Source: Clostridia bacterium
Lineage (GTDB): Bacteria; Bacillota; Clostridia; Lachnospirales; Lachnospiraceae
Assembly (NCBI GenBank): GCA_910575725.1
Contig: CAJTFE010000001.1
Coordinates: forward strand, 269,360 to 333,359
Length of the DNA stretch: 64,000 nt
Direction: 5' to 3'
The first letter of the stretch is position 1. Each line of letters begins with the position of its first letter. Shown one piece after another: positions 15,749 through 23,403 of the stretch. The notes below the pieces were generated by a model. That model ran no database searches, was not told the DNA's origin, and saw only the letters and a list, made by a program, of their open reading frames with translations. Made by a program: the position numbers and the translations under genes.

Positions 15749-16690
15749 ATGCCGTTTAATGGAAAATCAGGAAAGTTTAACGCTGCTATCCGTACCGTAG
15801 AGATCGGTACCGGCGACAAGGCAGTGAAGCTTGGCGGAGAGAATGTATTGCCTTTCTATACATTTGATGCGCCAATCGAGAATGCACCCAAGATAGGAGT
15901 TATGATTACTGACATGGGTCTGGAAAATGAGCCTGAGGGAATCAAGAATTACTACAATGGATGCACAAGCTTTGCAGAGATTGCAAAGAAGGCTGAGGAG
16001 ATGCCGGGCGCAGACTTTGTTGTACTTCGTTTTGAGGGCGCGGATCCCAACGGCGAGAACAAGTCCGTGGAGGACTGTGTTGCCATTGCAAAGGAAGTGG
16101 GCGATGCCATCACAGTTCCCCTTGTGATTGAGGGCTGCAAGCATGTGGAGAAGGACGCTGAACTCTTTGCCAAGGCTGCAGAGGCTCTCCAGGGAAAGAA
16201 CGTACTTATTTTATCTGCAAGAGAAGAGAACTACAAGGGCGTGGCCGCCGCTGCAGGACTGGCTTACAACCAGAAGGTAGGCGCAGAGTCAGCCGTAGAC
16301 ATCAACCTTGCAAAGCAGCTTAACGTACTTATCGGACAGCTTGGCGTAGATCAGGCAAATGTTGTGATGAACGTAGGTTCCGCAGCAGCAGGCTACGGCT
16401 TTGAGTATGTGGTATCTACCATGGATCGTATCAAAGCTGCGGCTCTGTCCCAGAATGACGCACAGCTTCAGATGCCTATCATTACTCCCGTTGCGGAAGA
16501 AGCATGGAGTGTGAAAGAGGCAATGGCTTCCGAGGCAGATATGCCGGAGTGGGGTTCCCAGGAAGAGCGTGGCATTGATATGGAAGTAGAAACGGCTGCA
16601 GCAGTATTGGCGTCTGGTTCCAATGCGGTAATTTTGAAGCATCCCACATCAGTTGCAACGATTTCGAAATTAATCAAAGAACTGGTTTAA
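15749..16690 (+). CDS. acsD: Corrinoid iron-sulfur protein small subunit
   Basis: A 313-residue TIM-barrel protein of the CdhD/AcsD family, partner of AcsC in the heterodimeric corrinoid Fe-S protein that carries the methyl group from methyl-THF to acetyl-CoA synthase. Family features are the early GGENVLPFY segment, DFVVLRFEGADPNG, VNIGS-like MNVGSAAAGYG and EAWSVKEA near the C-terminus. It carries no metal motif of its own, as expected. GGAGGT lies upstream, and acsC begins 25 bases after its stop. Confidence 0.96.
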   Translation: MPFNGKSGKFNAAIRTVEIGTGDKAVKLGGENVLPFYTFDAPIENAPKIGVMITDMGLENEPEGIKNYYNGCTSFAEIAKKAEEMPGADFVVLRFEGADPNGENKSVEDCVAIAKEVGDAITVPLVIEGCKHVEKDAELFAKAAEALQGKNVLILSAREENYKGVAAAAGLAYNQKVGAESAVDINLAKQLNVLIGQLGVDQANVVMNVGSAAAGYGFEYVVSTMDRIKAAALSQNDAQLQMPIITPVAEEAWSVKEAMASEADMPEWGSQEERGIDMEVETAAAVLASGSNAVILKHPTSVATISKLIKELV

Positions 16691-16715
16691 ATCGAGGGAA
16701 GGAGGAAAAATTACC

Positions 16716-18068
16716 ATGGCATTAAAAGGCTTAGACATTTTTAAATTAACACCGAAGACAAACTGTAAGGAGTGTGGAAGCCCTACCTGTATGGCATTTG
16801 CTATGAAGGTGGCTCAGGGCGCAGTTGATATTGCCAAGTGCCCCCACATGTCCGATGACGCGCTGGCAACTCTGTCCGAGGCTACCGCGCCGCCTATGAA
16901 GACCATCAAGGTTGGAACCGGTGAGGCAGAGTATACCCTGGGCGGCGAGACTGTACTGTTCCGCCATGAGAAAACATATGTAAGCAAATCCCGCTATGCG
17001 GTTTCCGTTTCCTGCTGTGAGGAAAATATGGATGCCAAGCTTGAGGCTGCAAAGGCAGTTGATTATGACCGTATCGGCGAGCGGATGCATGTAGAGATGC
17101 TGTACCTGGATTACTGCGGCGACTGCGATGCAGCCGGCTATGCGGAGTTCGTGAAAAAGGCGGCAGAGAGCGGAAAGACTCTGGTTCTTGGCTGCACCAA
17201 CGTAGATGCGGCAAAGGCTGCTTTAGACGTATGCAAGGACAGCAAGCCCATCCTGGACGGCGCTGACGCTTCTAACTACGAGGCAATGAGCAAGCTGGCG
17301 GCTGAGGCCGGTGTTGTTCTGGGTGTTCGCGGCGGAGACATCAACGAGCTCTATGACACCGTTGCAGCTATTGAGAAGCTTGGAAATAAGAACCTGGTTC
17401 TGAATGTAGGAACGGCTTCCATTAAGGATGCATTTGCCACAACCGTTCAGATTCGCCGGGCGGCACTGAAGAATACGGATCGTACCTTTGGATATCCTTC
17501 CATCGTGAATGTCGGCAAGCTGGCTCCCGGAGATGCTGCGATGCAGGCAGCTCTGGCTTCCCTGTTTACCGTAAAATACGGCTCTGTGATTGTAATGGAG
17601 AGCATGAATTATGCACAGGCGCTTCCCCTTTACGGTCTGCGTCAGAATGTATTTACCGATCCGCAGAAGCCCATGAAGGTAGAGCCGGGCATCTATGCTC
17701 TCAATGGCGCAGATGAGAATTCCGTATGTCTGACCACCGTTGACTTTGCTTTGACTTACTTCGTTGTATCCGGCGAGCTGGAGCGCTCCGGCGTTCCCTG
17801 TAACCTGGTGATCAGCGACGCAGGCGGACTTTCCGTACTGACTGCATGGGCGGCAGGCAAGCTGTCCTCTACTTCTGTTTCCAAGTTCATCATTGAGAAC
17901 GTAGAGCCGAAGGTAAAGAGCAGAAAGCTTATCATTCCCGGCAAGGTTGCCGTTCTGAAGGGTGACATTGAGGCGAAGCTTCCTGGATGGGAAGTAATCG
18001 TGGCGCCCAACGAGGCTGTTCAGCTTGTGAAGTTCTTGAAGGACATGCAGGCAAACGGAGAGATCTAA
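16716..18068 (+). CDS. acsC: Corrinoid iron-sulfur protein large subunit
   Basis: A 450-residue protein. The N-terminal [4Fe-4S] module is C17-x2-C20-x4-C25-x16-C42, as in all CFeSP large subunits. A TIM barrel follows, then a C-terminal B12-binding domain with GVPCNLVISDAGGLSVLTAWAAG (residue 350 onward). It holds the cobamide that accepts the methyl group from AcsE and donates it to AcsB; the Fe-S cluster is used in reductive reactivation. Length and motifs are typical. Confidence 0.97.
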   Translation: MALKGLDIFKLTPKTNCKECGSPTCMAFAMKVAQGAVDIAKCPHMSDDALATLSEATAPPMKTIKVGTGEAEYTLGGETVLFRHEKTYVSKSRYAVSVSCCEENMDAKLEAAKAVDYDRIGERMHVEMLYLDYCGDCDAAGYAEFVKKAAESGKTLVLGCTNVDAAKAALDVCKDSKPILDGADASNYEAMSKLAAEAGVVLGVRGGDINELYDTVAAIEKLGNKNLVLNVGTASIKDAFATTVQIRRAALKNTDRTFGYPSIVNVGKLAPGDAAMQAALASLFTVKYGSVIVMESMNYAQALPLYGLRQNVFTDPQKPMKVEPGIYALNGADENSVCLTTVDFALTYFVVSGELERSGVPCNLVISDAGGLSVLTAWAAGKLSSTSVSKFIIENVEPKVKSRKLIIPGKVAVLKGDIEAKLPGWEVIVAPNEAVQLVKFLKDMQANGEI

Positions 18069-18105
18069 GAACGTATTTGAAATCGTAGTGATATAGAAAA
18101 TAGTT

Positions 18106-18126
18106 GGCGGCAGCCAGGCTGCCGCC
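18106..18126 (+). other. GC-rich hairpin between acsC and acsE
   Basis: GGCGGCAGC and GCTGCCGCC pair over a three-base loop, just before the acsE ribosome-binding site. No T-tail follows. It is the third such hairpin inside the acs transcript. Confidence 0.55.
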
Positions 18127-18145
18127 CGGATAAAGGAGAAGAACT

Positions 18146-18934
18146 ATGGCAAAATTTGTTGTTATTGGCGAGAGACTTTCCACAACCGCACCGGCAATCA
18201 ACCGTGCATTCACTGAGAGAGATCCGGAGCCGATCTTAAAGCGTGCAAAACAGCAGTTGGATGCGGGCGCAACCTATCTGGACGTAAACATCGGACCGGC
18301 TGAGAACGACGGGCCGGAGCTGATGAAGTGGGCAGTTGAGCTTCTGCAGGGCAACTTTGACAATGTTCCTCTGGCGCTTGATACCTCCAATGTGGCAGCT
18401 ATCGAGGCTGGTATTTCCGTTTACAACCGTTCCAAGGGAAAACCCATTGTAAACTCTGCTGACGCAGCAGGCAGAATCGAGTACATTGATCTGGCAGCAG
18501 CGAACGATGCGATTGTTATCGCTCTTTGCAACGGCGAGGGTATCGCTAAGGATAACGATGAGCGTATGATGTATATGCAGACCATGATGGAGCGTGGTAT
18601 GGAGCATGGCATGGCGGTTGACGAGGATATGTGGTTTGACCCGCTGTTCCTGGTTATCAAGGGAATGCAGGATAAGCAGATGCAGGTTCTGGAGTTCATT
18701 AAGATGATCTCCGATATGGGTATGCAGAGCACCGGCGGCCTGTCCAACAACTCCAACGGTATGCCCAAGCACATTCGTCCGATTATGGACTCCGCTATGG
18801 TTGCTATGGCTATGATGAACGGCCTGACCTCCGCTATCGTGAACCCCAACGATCTGCGTCTGATGGAGACCATTAAGTCTTGCGATATTATTAAGAATAA
18901 TAATCTTTATGCAGATTCTTATCTGGAGATCTAA
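18146..18934 (+). CDS. acsE: Methyltetrahydrofolate:corrinoid/iron-sulfur protein methyltransferase
   Basis: A 262-residue TIM-barrel enzyme of the pterin-binding (MtrH/MeTr) family. It transfers the methyl group of methyl-THF to cobalt(I) of AcsC/D. Key pieces seen are the start FVVIGERLSTTAPAI, DVNIGPAENDG, PLALDTSN, IVNSADA and STGGLSNNSNGMP with the pterin-binding Asn residues. It is the last gene of the cluster and is followed by a strong terminator. Confidence 0.96.
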   Translation: MAKFVVIGERLSTTAPAINRAFTERDPEPILKRAKQQLDAGATYLDVNIGPAENDGPELMKWAVELLQGNFDNVPLALDTSNVAAIEAGISVYNRSKGKPIVNSADAAGRIEYIDLAAANDAIVIALCNGEGIAKDNDERMMYMQTMMERGMEHGMAVDEDMWFDPLFLVIKGMQDKQMQVLEFIKMISDMGMQSTGGLSNNSNGMPKHIRPIMDSAMVAMAMMNGLTSAIVNPNDLRLMETIKSCDIIKNNNLYADSYLEI

Positions 18935-18969
18935 TCCGGAATTGGTTCTATAAGAGCCGGAACTTATAC

Positions 18970-19015
18970 AAAAGAAGGAGACCTGTGAGACAGGCTCCTT
19001 CTTTTGTTGTTTTTC
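18970..19015 (+). terminator. Intrinsic terminator of the acs operon
   Basis: AAAAGAAGGAG-CCTG and CAGG-CTCCTTCTTTT form a long stem with a small loop, followed by GTTGTTTTT. It is a textbook rho-independent terminator closing the carbonyl-branch transcript. Confidence 0.9.
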
Positions 19016-19082
19016 TAGTTACGATTCTTGACGTATCTGTCAAATGTTTTCCGTTGATTTACCCATTATATGAAAAAACTCA

Positions 19083-19111
19083 TTGATATTACAACAAAAA
19101 TGTTGTATACT
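19083..19111 (+). promoter_or_regulatory. Promoter with embedded operator before the XRE gene
   Basis: TTGATA and TATACT are 17 bp apart. Between them lies TACAACA-AAAA-TGTTGTA, a perfect inverted repeat reaching into the -10 box. This is the usual layout for an autorepressed XRE antitoxin-like regulator. Confidence 0.75.
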
Positions 19112-19137
19112 ATAAAACAAGAAAGGAATCAAAAAGT

Positions 19138-19218
19138 ATGAATAGGACTTTAATATTTGACGGAGGACGAGAAAAAGGCATTTAAAGCCGTGGTAAAAAT
19201 TTTGAAGGAGGATAGTTC
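19138..19218 (+). pseudogene. Possible frameshifted short gene before the XRE regulator
   Basis: An ATG at 19138 opens a 15-codon frame (MNRTLIF...). One frame over, starting just after that Phe, an uninterrupted charged stretch reads LTEDEKKAFKAVVKILKED and runs into the start of the XRE gene. Together they look like one short protein broken by a one-base indel. It sits where a toxin or short partner gene would be. Evidence is weak: the pieces are short and I recognise no family. Confidence 0.3.
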
Positions 19219-19545
19219 ATGGGAGATTTTTTTGACGATACCATGCAAGGGCTTTTAGAGGCAGTTGAGATCGAAAGAGGAGAGATTCCTTTGGTACAAA
19301 AGGAAGACATGCCGGCGCCTACATTTACTGCTTATGACAAAGAGAAGGAGTTGATTGATGAAATCATCCGCCTAAGAAAAGCACAGAAAATGTCCCAGAG
19401 CCAGCTGGCAAAGCTGACAGGGAATAAGCAGCAGGCGATTTCCCGCATCGAGAATAAAGAGCACAGTCCGTCTTTAAAGCTGTTTTACAGTATGGTCAGA
19501 GCTTTGGGGTATGATTTGGAGATTGTGAAGGAGGGGAAAGTTTGA
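19219..19545 (+). CDS. XRE-family transcriptional regulator (HigA-like)
   Basis: A 108-residue protein whose C-terminal half is a helix-turn-helix of the XRE family (IIRLRKAQKMSQSQLAKLTGN followed by QQAISRIENKEHSPSLKLF). The N-terminal part is acidic, as in antitoxin-type regulators. GGAGGAT lies upstream of the ATG. Its stop overlaps the start of the flavin reductase gene (TTGA), so the two are translationally coupled. It probably represses its own promoter through the inverted repeat there. No intact toxin gene is next to it. Confidence 0.85.
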   Translation: MGDFFDDTMQGLLEAVEIERGEIPLVQKEDMPAPTFTAYDKEKELIDEIIRLRKAQKMSQSQLAKLTGNKQQAISRIENKEHSPSLKLFYSMVRALGYDLEIVKEGKV

Positions 19546-20234
19546 AGATTACCATCATCCATGGCCAAAGCCACAAGGGTTCCACCTATCACATAGCAGA
19601 AATGCTTGCAGAAAAACTGAATGGCGATGTCACGGAATTTTTCCTGCCAAGGGATTTTGGCGCTTTTTGCATCGGATGTACCAATTGTTTCGGAAAATCA
19701 GAAGACATGTGTCCCCACTATGAGACTTTGAAGCCCATTACAGAAGCCCTGGACAATGCAGATGTGATTATTCTGGCAAGTCCGGTCTATGTATATCATG
19801 TGACGGGATCGATGAAAAGCTTTCTAGATCATTACGGTTATCGCTGGATGGTTCACCGCCCGGAGGAGCGGATGTTTCAAAAGCAGGCTGTCTGTATCTC
19901 AACTGCCGCCGGGGGAGGGATGAAGAGCGCCAATAAAGATATGGCAGACAGTACCTTCTACTGGGGCATTCCAAAGACCTACCGGTACGGCGCAGGCGTA
20001 GCGGCAGTATCCTGGGAAGGGGTAAAGCCCAAGCTTAAAAGGCGTATAGAAGCAAAGACAACTGCGCTGGCACGGAAAATTCAAAGGAATCAAGGCAGAG
20101 TGAAGCCCTCCCTCAAGACAAAATGCTTTTTTTATATTATGAGACTGCTGCAGAAAAGAGACTGGAATCCAGTGGATGCGGACTATTGGAGAGAAAAAGG
20201 GTGGCTTGGGAGAAAGCGGCCGTGGAGAAGATGA
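19542..20234 (+). CDS. NADPH-dependent FMN reductase / flavodoxin-fold oxidoreductase
   Basis: A 230-residue flavodoxin-like protein. The FMN phosphate loop GQSHKGSTYHIAE lies near residue 8, a CIGCTNCFGKSEDMCP cysteine segment near residue 45, and SPVYVYHVTGSMKSFLDH binds the flavin ring. Members are called iron-sulfur flavoproteins or NAD(P)H-dependent oxidoreductases; electron donor and acceptor are unknown. The extra C-terminal 50 residues are basic. The TTG start overlaps the XRE stop, GGAGGGG lies upstream, and a terminator follows. Confidence 0.85.
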   Translation: MKITIIHGQSHKGSTYHIAEMLAEKLNGDVTEFFLPRDFGAFCIGCTNCFGKSEDMCPHYETLKPITEALDNADVIILASPVYVYHVTGSMKSFLDHYGYRWMVHRPEERMFQKQAVCISTAAGGGMKSANKDMADSTFYWGIPKTYRYGAGVAAVSWEGVKPKLKRRIEAKTTALARKIQRNQGRVKPSLKTKCFFYIMRLLQKRDWNPVDADYWREKGWLGRKRPWRR

Positions 20235-20318
20235 TAGATTTATTACACTTGCGCCAATGGTGTGGGAATTGGAGAAGAAATGGGCAGAGTGGAGATTGGC
20301 GGGAAGATATACGGATTT

Positions 20319-20350
20319 CAGAGAGCGCCGCTAAATTTTGACGCTCTCTG
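20319..20350. terminator. Bidirectional terminator
   Basis: CAGAGAGCG and CGCTCTCTG pair across a 14-base loop with ATTTT following on the plus side and AAAT on the other. It separates the converging flavin reductase and ClbS-like genes. The 20235-20318 stretch shows nothing firm. Confidence 0.75.
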
Positions 20351-20363
20351 ATTTTACATGTAT

Positions 20364-20924
20364 TTAGTTGTCAGATACAGCTGCAAGGCTTTTACAATTC
20401 TTCCTATGCGCCTTCAGCTTCTTCATCGCCCAGTCATAATGGCTGGAAGTGGTGCTGACAAAGTAAGAGCCCAGAGTGCTTGTGCCCGCCCATTTATAAA
20501 CGCCTTTTGAAAAAAGCTCTTCATTAGAATAGCTTTCTGCAAGCTGCAGAACCTCCTTATGCGACTTAAAAAACAGCTCCCGGGCCTCCTCCAAAGGAGT
20601 ATCCTGATGCTTTTTCCAGAAGCTCGTATTCATATCCCCGTAAGTTTTCCAGGTATAGGGCCGTGGAATAAAAGGCTTCGGATCCCCGTTTTCATTGGCG
20701 GCAGTCCAGCGAAGAAGAAGCTGATGCCATTCATAGAGATGGATATAAATATCCCGAAGATTCTTATCCCGTCTCCAGTGACGCTCTTTCTTTTTCTCAT
20801 CATTCGAAAAGTCAAAGGGCGCTGCCTGCTCAGTCTCAGTAAGCGAAGAAATAAGCTGATTCAGTTTTTCAAAGTTAACAGCGGCGGCAGTGAGTAAATC
20901 CGATTTTGAAGCTGGTCTTCCCAT
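20364..20924 (-). CDS. ClbS/DfsB-family four-helix bundle protein
   Basis: A 186-residue protein of the ClbS/DfsB (DUF1706) family. The start MGRPASKSDLLTAAAVNFEKL and the blocks HWRRDKNLRDIYIHLYEWHQLLLRW and YTWKTYGDMN are diagnostic. ClbS of E. coli protects against colibactin by cyclopropane hydrolysis; most relatives outside pks islands have no known substrate and belong to the DinB-like superfamily, so a detoxifying role is only a possibility. GGAGAAATATT precedes the ATG. It follows the WYL regulator on the same strand with its own candidate promoter. Confidence 0.85.
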   Translation of the reverse strand: MGRPASKSDLLTAAAVNFEKLNQLISSLTETEQAAPFDFSNDEKKKERHWRRDKNLRDIYIHLYEWHQLLLRWTAANENGDPKPFIPRPYTWKTYGDMNTSFWKKHQDTPLEEARELFFKSHKEVLQLAESYSNEELFSKGVYKWAGTSTLGSYFVSTTSSHYDWAMKKLKAHRKNCKSLAAVSDN

Positions 20925-21035
20925 AATATTTCTCCATTCTTTTCATAGGGCATTCTTGGACGAGAACCCTTATCCATAAGGAATGCATGGATGGGAAACT
21001 CGTTGAATATAGGTTATCTTGCATTTGTTACATAC

Positions 21036-21068
21036 AGTATAAGCCTGAAAACATGACATATTATGTCA
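21036..21068 (-). promoter_or_regulatory. Candidate promoter and operator for the ClbS-like gene
   Basis: On the minus strand a TATACT -10 box (plus 21036-21041) is preceded by the perfect 15-bp inverted repeat TGACATA-A-TATGTCA (plus 21054-21068), which overlaps the regulator's stop codon. No good -35 hexamer is present, consistent with control by a bound regulator, perhaps the adjacent WYL protein. Confidence 0.45.
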
Positions 21069-21962
21069 GGTTTTAAATTTTTCATAAATTAATTTCCCCT
21101 GCCTGGCCAGAATCTCCTTCAGATAAGCCGGTTCCATCACATCCACCTGATCCCCGAAGGACAAAAGAAAGCTCACAAGCCATGCGTCCGCAGGCATATA
21201 AGCAGACACCAGAAGCGTCCCGTTTTCCTCCTGGGTAACGTACTCCCGGTCAAACTCATCATAGACCCGGTAAGCCAGCTCCCTTGGAAAGCGAAGTGTA
21301 ATCTGCGCGCAGGCAGCATCCGAAGTCTCTTCCCCGTCCGGAAAAGCACGAGGCACAAAGCCCTCCTCCAGAACCTCCAGATCCAGAATCCGGTTCAATT
21401 TAAAGATCCGGAAATCCTGCTTCCTGGTACAAAAGGCCTTGAGATACCAGGCCGCTCCCTTATAAGCCAGCTTTAAGGGCTGCACCGTCCGTTCACTCAA
21501 AGCCCCATAAGAATTGGCATAAGAGATCCGCACGCATTTACACCGCAGAATGGCCGACTTCAAGAGCGAAAACGAATCACTCTGCCGCTTCGGTTCCCAC
21601 CACCTGGAAAAATCCACTTCAAACCAATTTTCCGAAGAAACCTGAAAAATCCCGGACAGCTTTTCCAGAATCCCCAGCTCAAAATCATGTCCCACCACCG
21701 CCAGGCTCTGCAGGGCAGAGAGAATCTCCTGCTTTTCCTGGGTAGACAGCACCGCCCGGTCCAGCACAAAATCCTCCATCAAACGAATCCCGCCATTCCT
21801 TCCGGCCTCTGTATAAACCGGAATACCGGCGCCGCTAAGGGCATCAATATCCCTGTAAATGGTCCGCACAGACACCTCCAGCTTCTTGGCAAGCTGCGGA
21901 GCAGAAGTCTGGCCATGCTGCAGCAAATGATACAAAATTTGAAACAATCTGCTTTCCTGCAT
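21066..21962 (-). CDS. YafY-type HTH/WYL transcriptional regulator
   Basis: A 298-residue DNA-binding protein. The N-terminal winged helix (LFQILYHLLQHGQTSAPQLA, then SVRTIYRDIDALSGAGIPVY) is followed by a WYL domain (residues about 135-210, KGAAWYLKAFC) and a WCX C-terminal part. WYL regulators respond to nucleic acids or small ligands; the ligand here is unknown. ATG 21962 is chosen because AGGAGGCGGAT lies upstream; the frame extends further up but without a ribosome-binding site and across the promoter. The divergent relation is absent: the ClbS-like gene lies downstream and is the likeliest target. Confidence 0.88.
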   Translation of the reverse strand: MQESRLFQILYHLLQHGQTSAPQLAKKLEVSVRTIYRDIDALSGAGIPVYTEAGRNGGIRLMEDFVLDRAVLSTQEKQEILSALQSLAVVGHDFELGILEKLSGIFQVSSENWFEVDFSRWWEPKRQSDSFSLLKSAILRCKCVRISYANSYGALSERTVQPLKLAYKGAAWYLKAFCTRKQDFRIFKLNRILDLEVLEEGFVPRAFPDGEETSDAACAQITLRFPRELAYRVYDEFDREYVTQEENGTLLVSAYMPADAWLVSFLLSFGDQVDVMEPAYLKEILARQGKLIYEKFKT

Positions 21963-21990
21963 ATCCGCCTCCTCTTGTTCATTGAAGGTA

Positions 21991-22018
21991 AGTATAACAC
22001 AAAAAATCAGACAGTCAA
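21991..22018 (-). promoter_or_regulatory. Promoter of the WYL regulator
   Basis: Minus-strand TTGACT and TATACT are 16 bp apart. The -35 box overlaps a TGACAT half-site like that in the palindrome before the ClbS-like gene. Confidence 0.65.
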
Positions 22019-22026
22019 TGTCAGTA

Positions 22027-23403
22027 TTAAAAAAATAAAATCCAATCACAAACATTCAGGTAATCACAATTTTCCACCGTCAAGATAACAACCCCGATTC
22101 CTTTTCCTTTCAGCAAATTAATGATTTCGGCAATATACTTCTTAATGGCCAGATCGTTTTCCGAAAAAGGGCAGTTAAAAATCACAAGCCTGGGATGCAG
22201 CAGACAGAGCCTTTCATAAAGCAGCCAGATCCGCTGCTCCTTAGTGAGAAACTCAATACTCCTGGCATCCACAAGATTCCCGGCCGTCTCTCTGGCATTC
22301 TTCTTAATTCCTTTCAAAACACGCTTGGATCGAAAAGGCGTGTTCAGCCGCAGATTAAGGCTGATACAGAGATTATCCAGATAACTCAGCTCGTTCATCA
22401 TCATGGTATTAGCAAGATCCCTCTGAACAATCAGGATACTGTTAGGTGATGGGGGACACTGGTAAAAGTCTTTTTCTTCAAACACAATCTTCCCGATATC
22501 CGGCCTCCTTATCCGCTGAAAAAGCTGAAGGAACAGAAGAAAATCCTTCTCCTCCCGTCCCCGGATTCCGATACATTCCCCTGCCGCTACAGAAAAGGTC
22601 AGATCATAGAAGGTCTCCAGATACAGATGGCTGACCTGCAGCAGAGGAGGCGCCGTCCGCTCCCTGGTACAAGGGGCAGGAACAGAGATATAGTCAGAGA
22701 GGAGGCTGCGCATAGCATACTGGTTATGGCGGTCTGCCACCTTTACGTCATGGCCATTGTGAATAAAGAGACACCGGTCACAGCTGTGGGAAAGATACTG
22801 GTGGGGAAAGCAGATAAATAGAACGGCAAACTGATGCCGCGCCACCTGTTCCAGAAGCTTTTTCACAGCCGCAAACTGGCTTTTGCTTAAAACCTCCTCC
22901 AGCTGGCTTATGATAATCAGCTTAGCCTCCGACACCACAGCCCGGAGAATTTCAATAACACACCGCTGGAAGATGGTGATTTCCTTGCTGTCCGCATCCA
23001 GAACGGAGGAGAGCCCGTACTCATTGCACAGCCAGAGAAATTCCCGAAGCTGCTGCTTTTTCCGGATCATAAACCGGGTAGACTTTACCGGCGACAGAAA
23101 AATATTGTCAATCACCGAGAGATCCGAGATCAGCTTGCTGTTCCGATCCACAATGCTGATTCGGTTCCTGGTAAAATTGCTGTAATCATGCCGGTTCACC
23201 AGCTGCTCCCCTATGTAGATGCGTCCGGAGGAGATAGGCCGGTTGTAGCACAGGATTTCCATCAATTTGTCTACGCCCACATCGTTCAGCTTTACAATGG
23301 CCGCCGTCTCCCCTTGAAAAAGATTCATATTAAAATCATCCAGGTTGGACAGGGCTGAATCCTGTGTGGACACATGCTCCATCCGTAATATTTCCTTCTT
23401 CAA
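22027..23403 (-). CDS. Degenerate RbsA-like double ABC protein without nucleotide-binding motifs
   Basis: A 458-residue protein whose layout follows sugar ABC ATPases of the RbsA type, with two cassettes in tandem, but every catalytic motif is lost. In the first half the Walker A position reads KLNDVGVDKL, the signature TIFQRC and the Walker B IIISQLEE. In the second half the Walker A position reads IRGREEKDF and Walker B VIFNCPFSE. Flanking structure such as LISDLSVIDNIFL is retained. It overlaps the histidine kinase stop (TTG start within ATTGA), so it is co-translated with the two-component system. A regulatory, non-hydrolysing role is inferred. Confidence 0.85.
   Translation of the reverse strand: MKKEILRMEHVSTQDSALSNLDDFNMNLFQGETAAIVKLNDVGVDKLMEILCYNRPISSGRIYIGEQLVNRHDYSNFTRNRISIVDRNSKLISDLSVIDNIFLSPVKSTRFMIRKKQQLREFLWLCNEYGLSSVLDADSKEITIFQRCVIEILRAVVSEAKLIIISQLEEVLSKSQFAAVKKLLEQVARHQFAVLFICFPHQYLSHSCDRCLFIHNGHDVKVADRHNQYAMRSLLSDYISVPAPCTRERTAPPLLQVSHLYLETFYDLTFSVAAGECIGIRGREEKDFLLFLQLFQRIRRPDIGKIVFEEKDFYQCPPSPNSILIVQRDLANTMMMNELSYLDNLCISLNLRLNTPFRSKRVLKGIKKNARETAGNLVDARSIEFLTKEQRIWLLYERLCLLHPRLVIFNCPFSENDLAIKKYIAEIINLLKGKGIGVVILTVENCDYLNVCDWILFF

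Noticed and set aside
20123..20341. 72-codon frame overlapping the end of the flavin reductase
   Set aside because: It overlaps a supported gene in another frame and runs into the terminator stem; no start signal.
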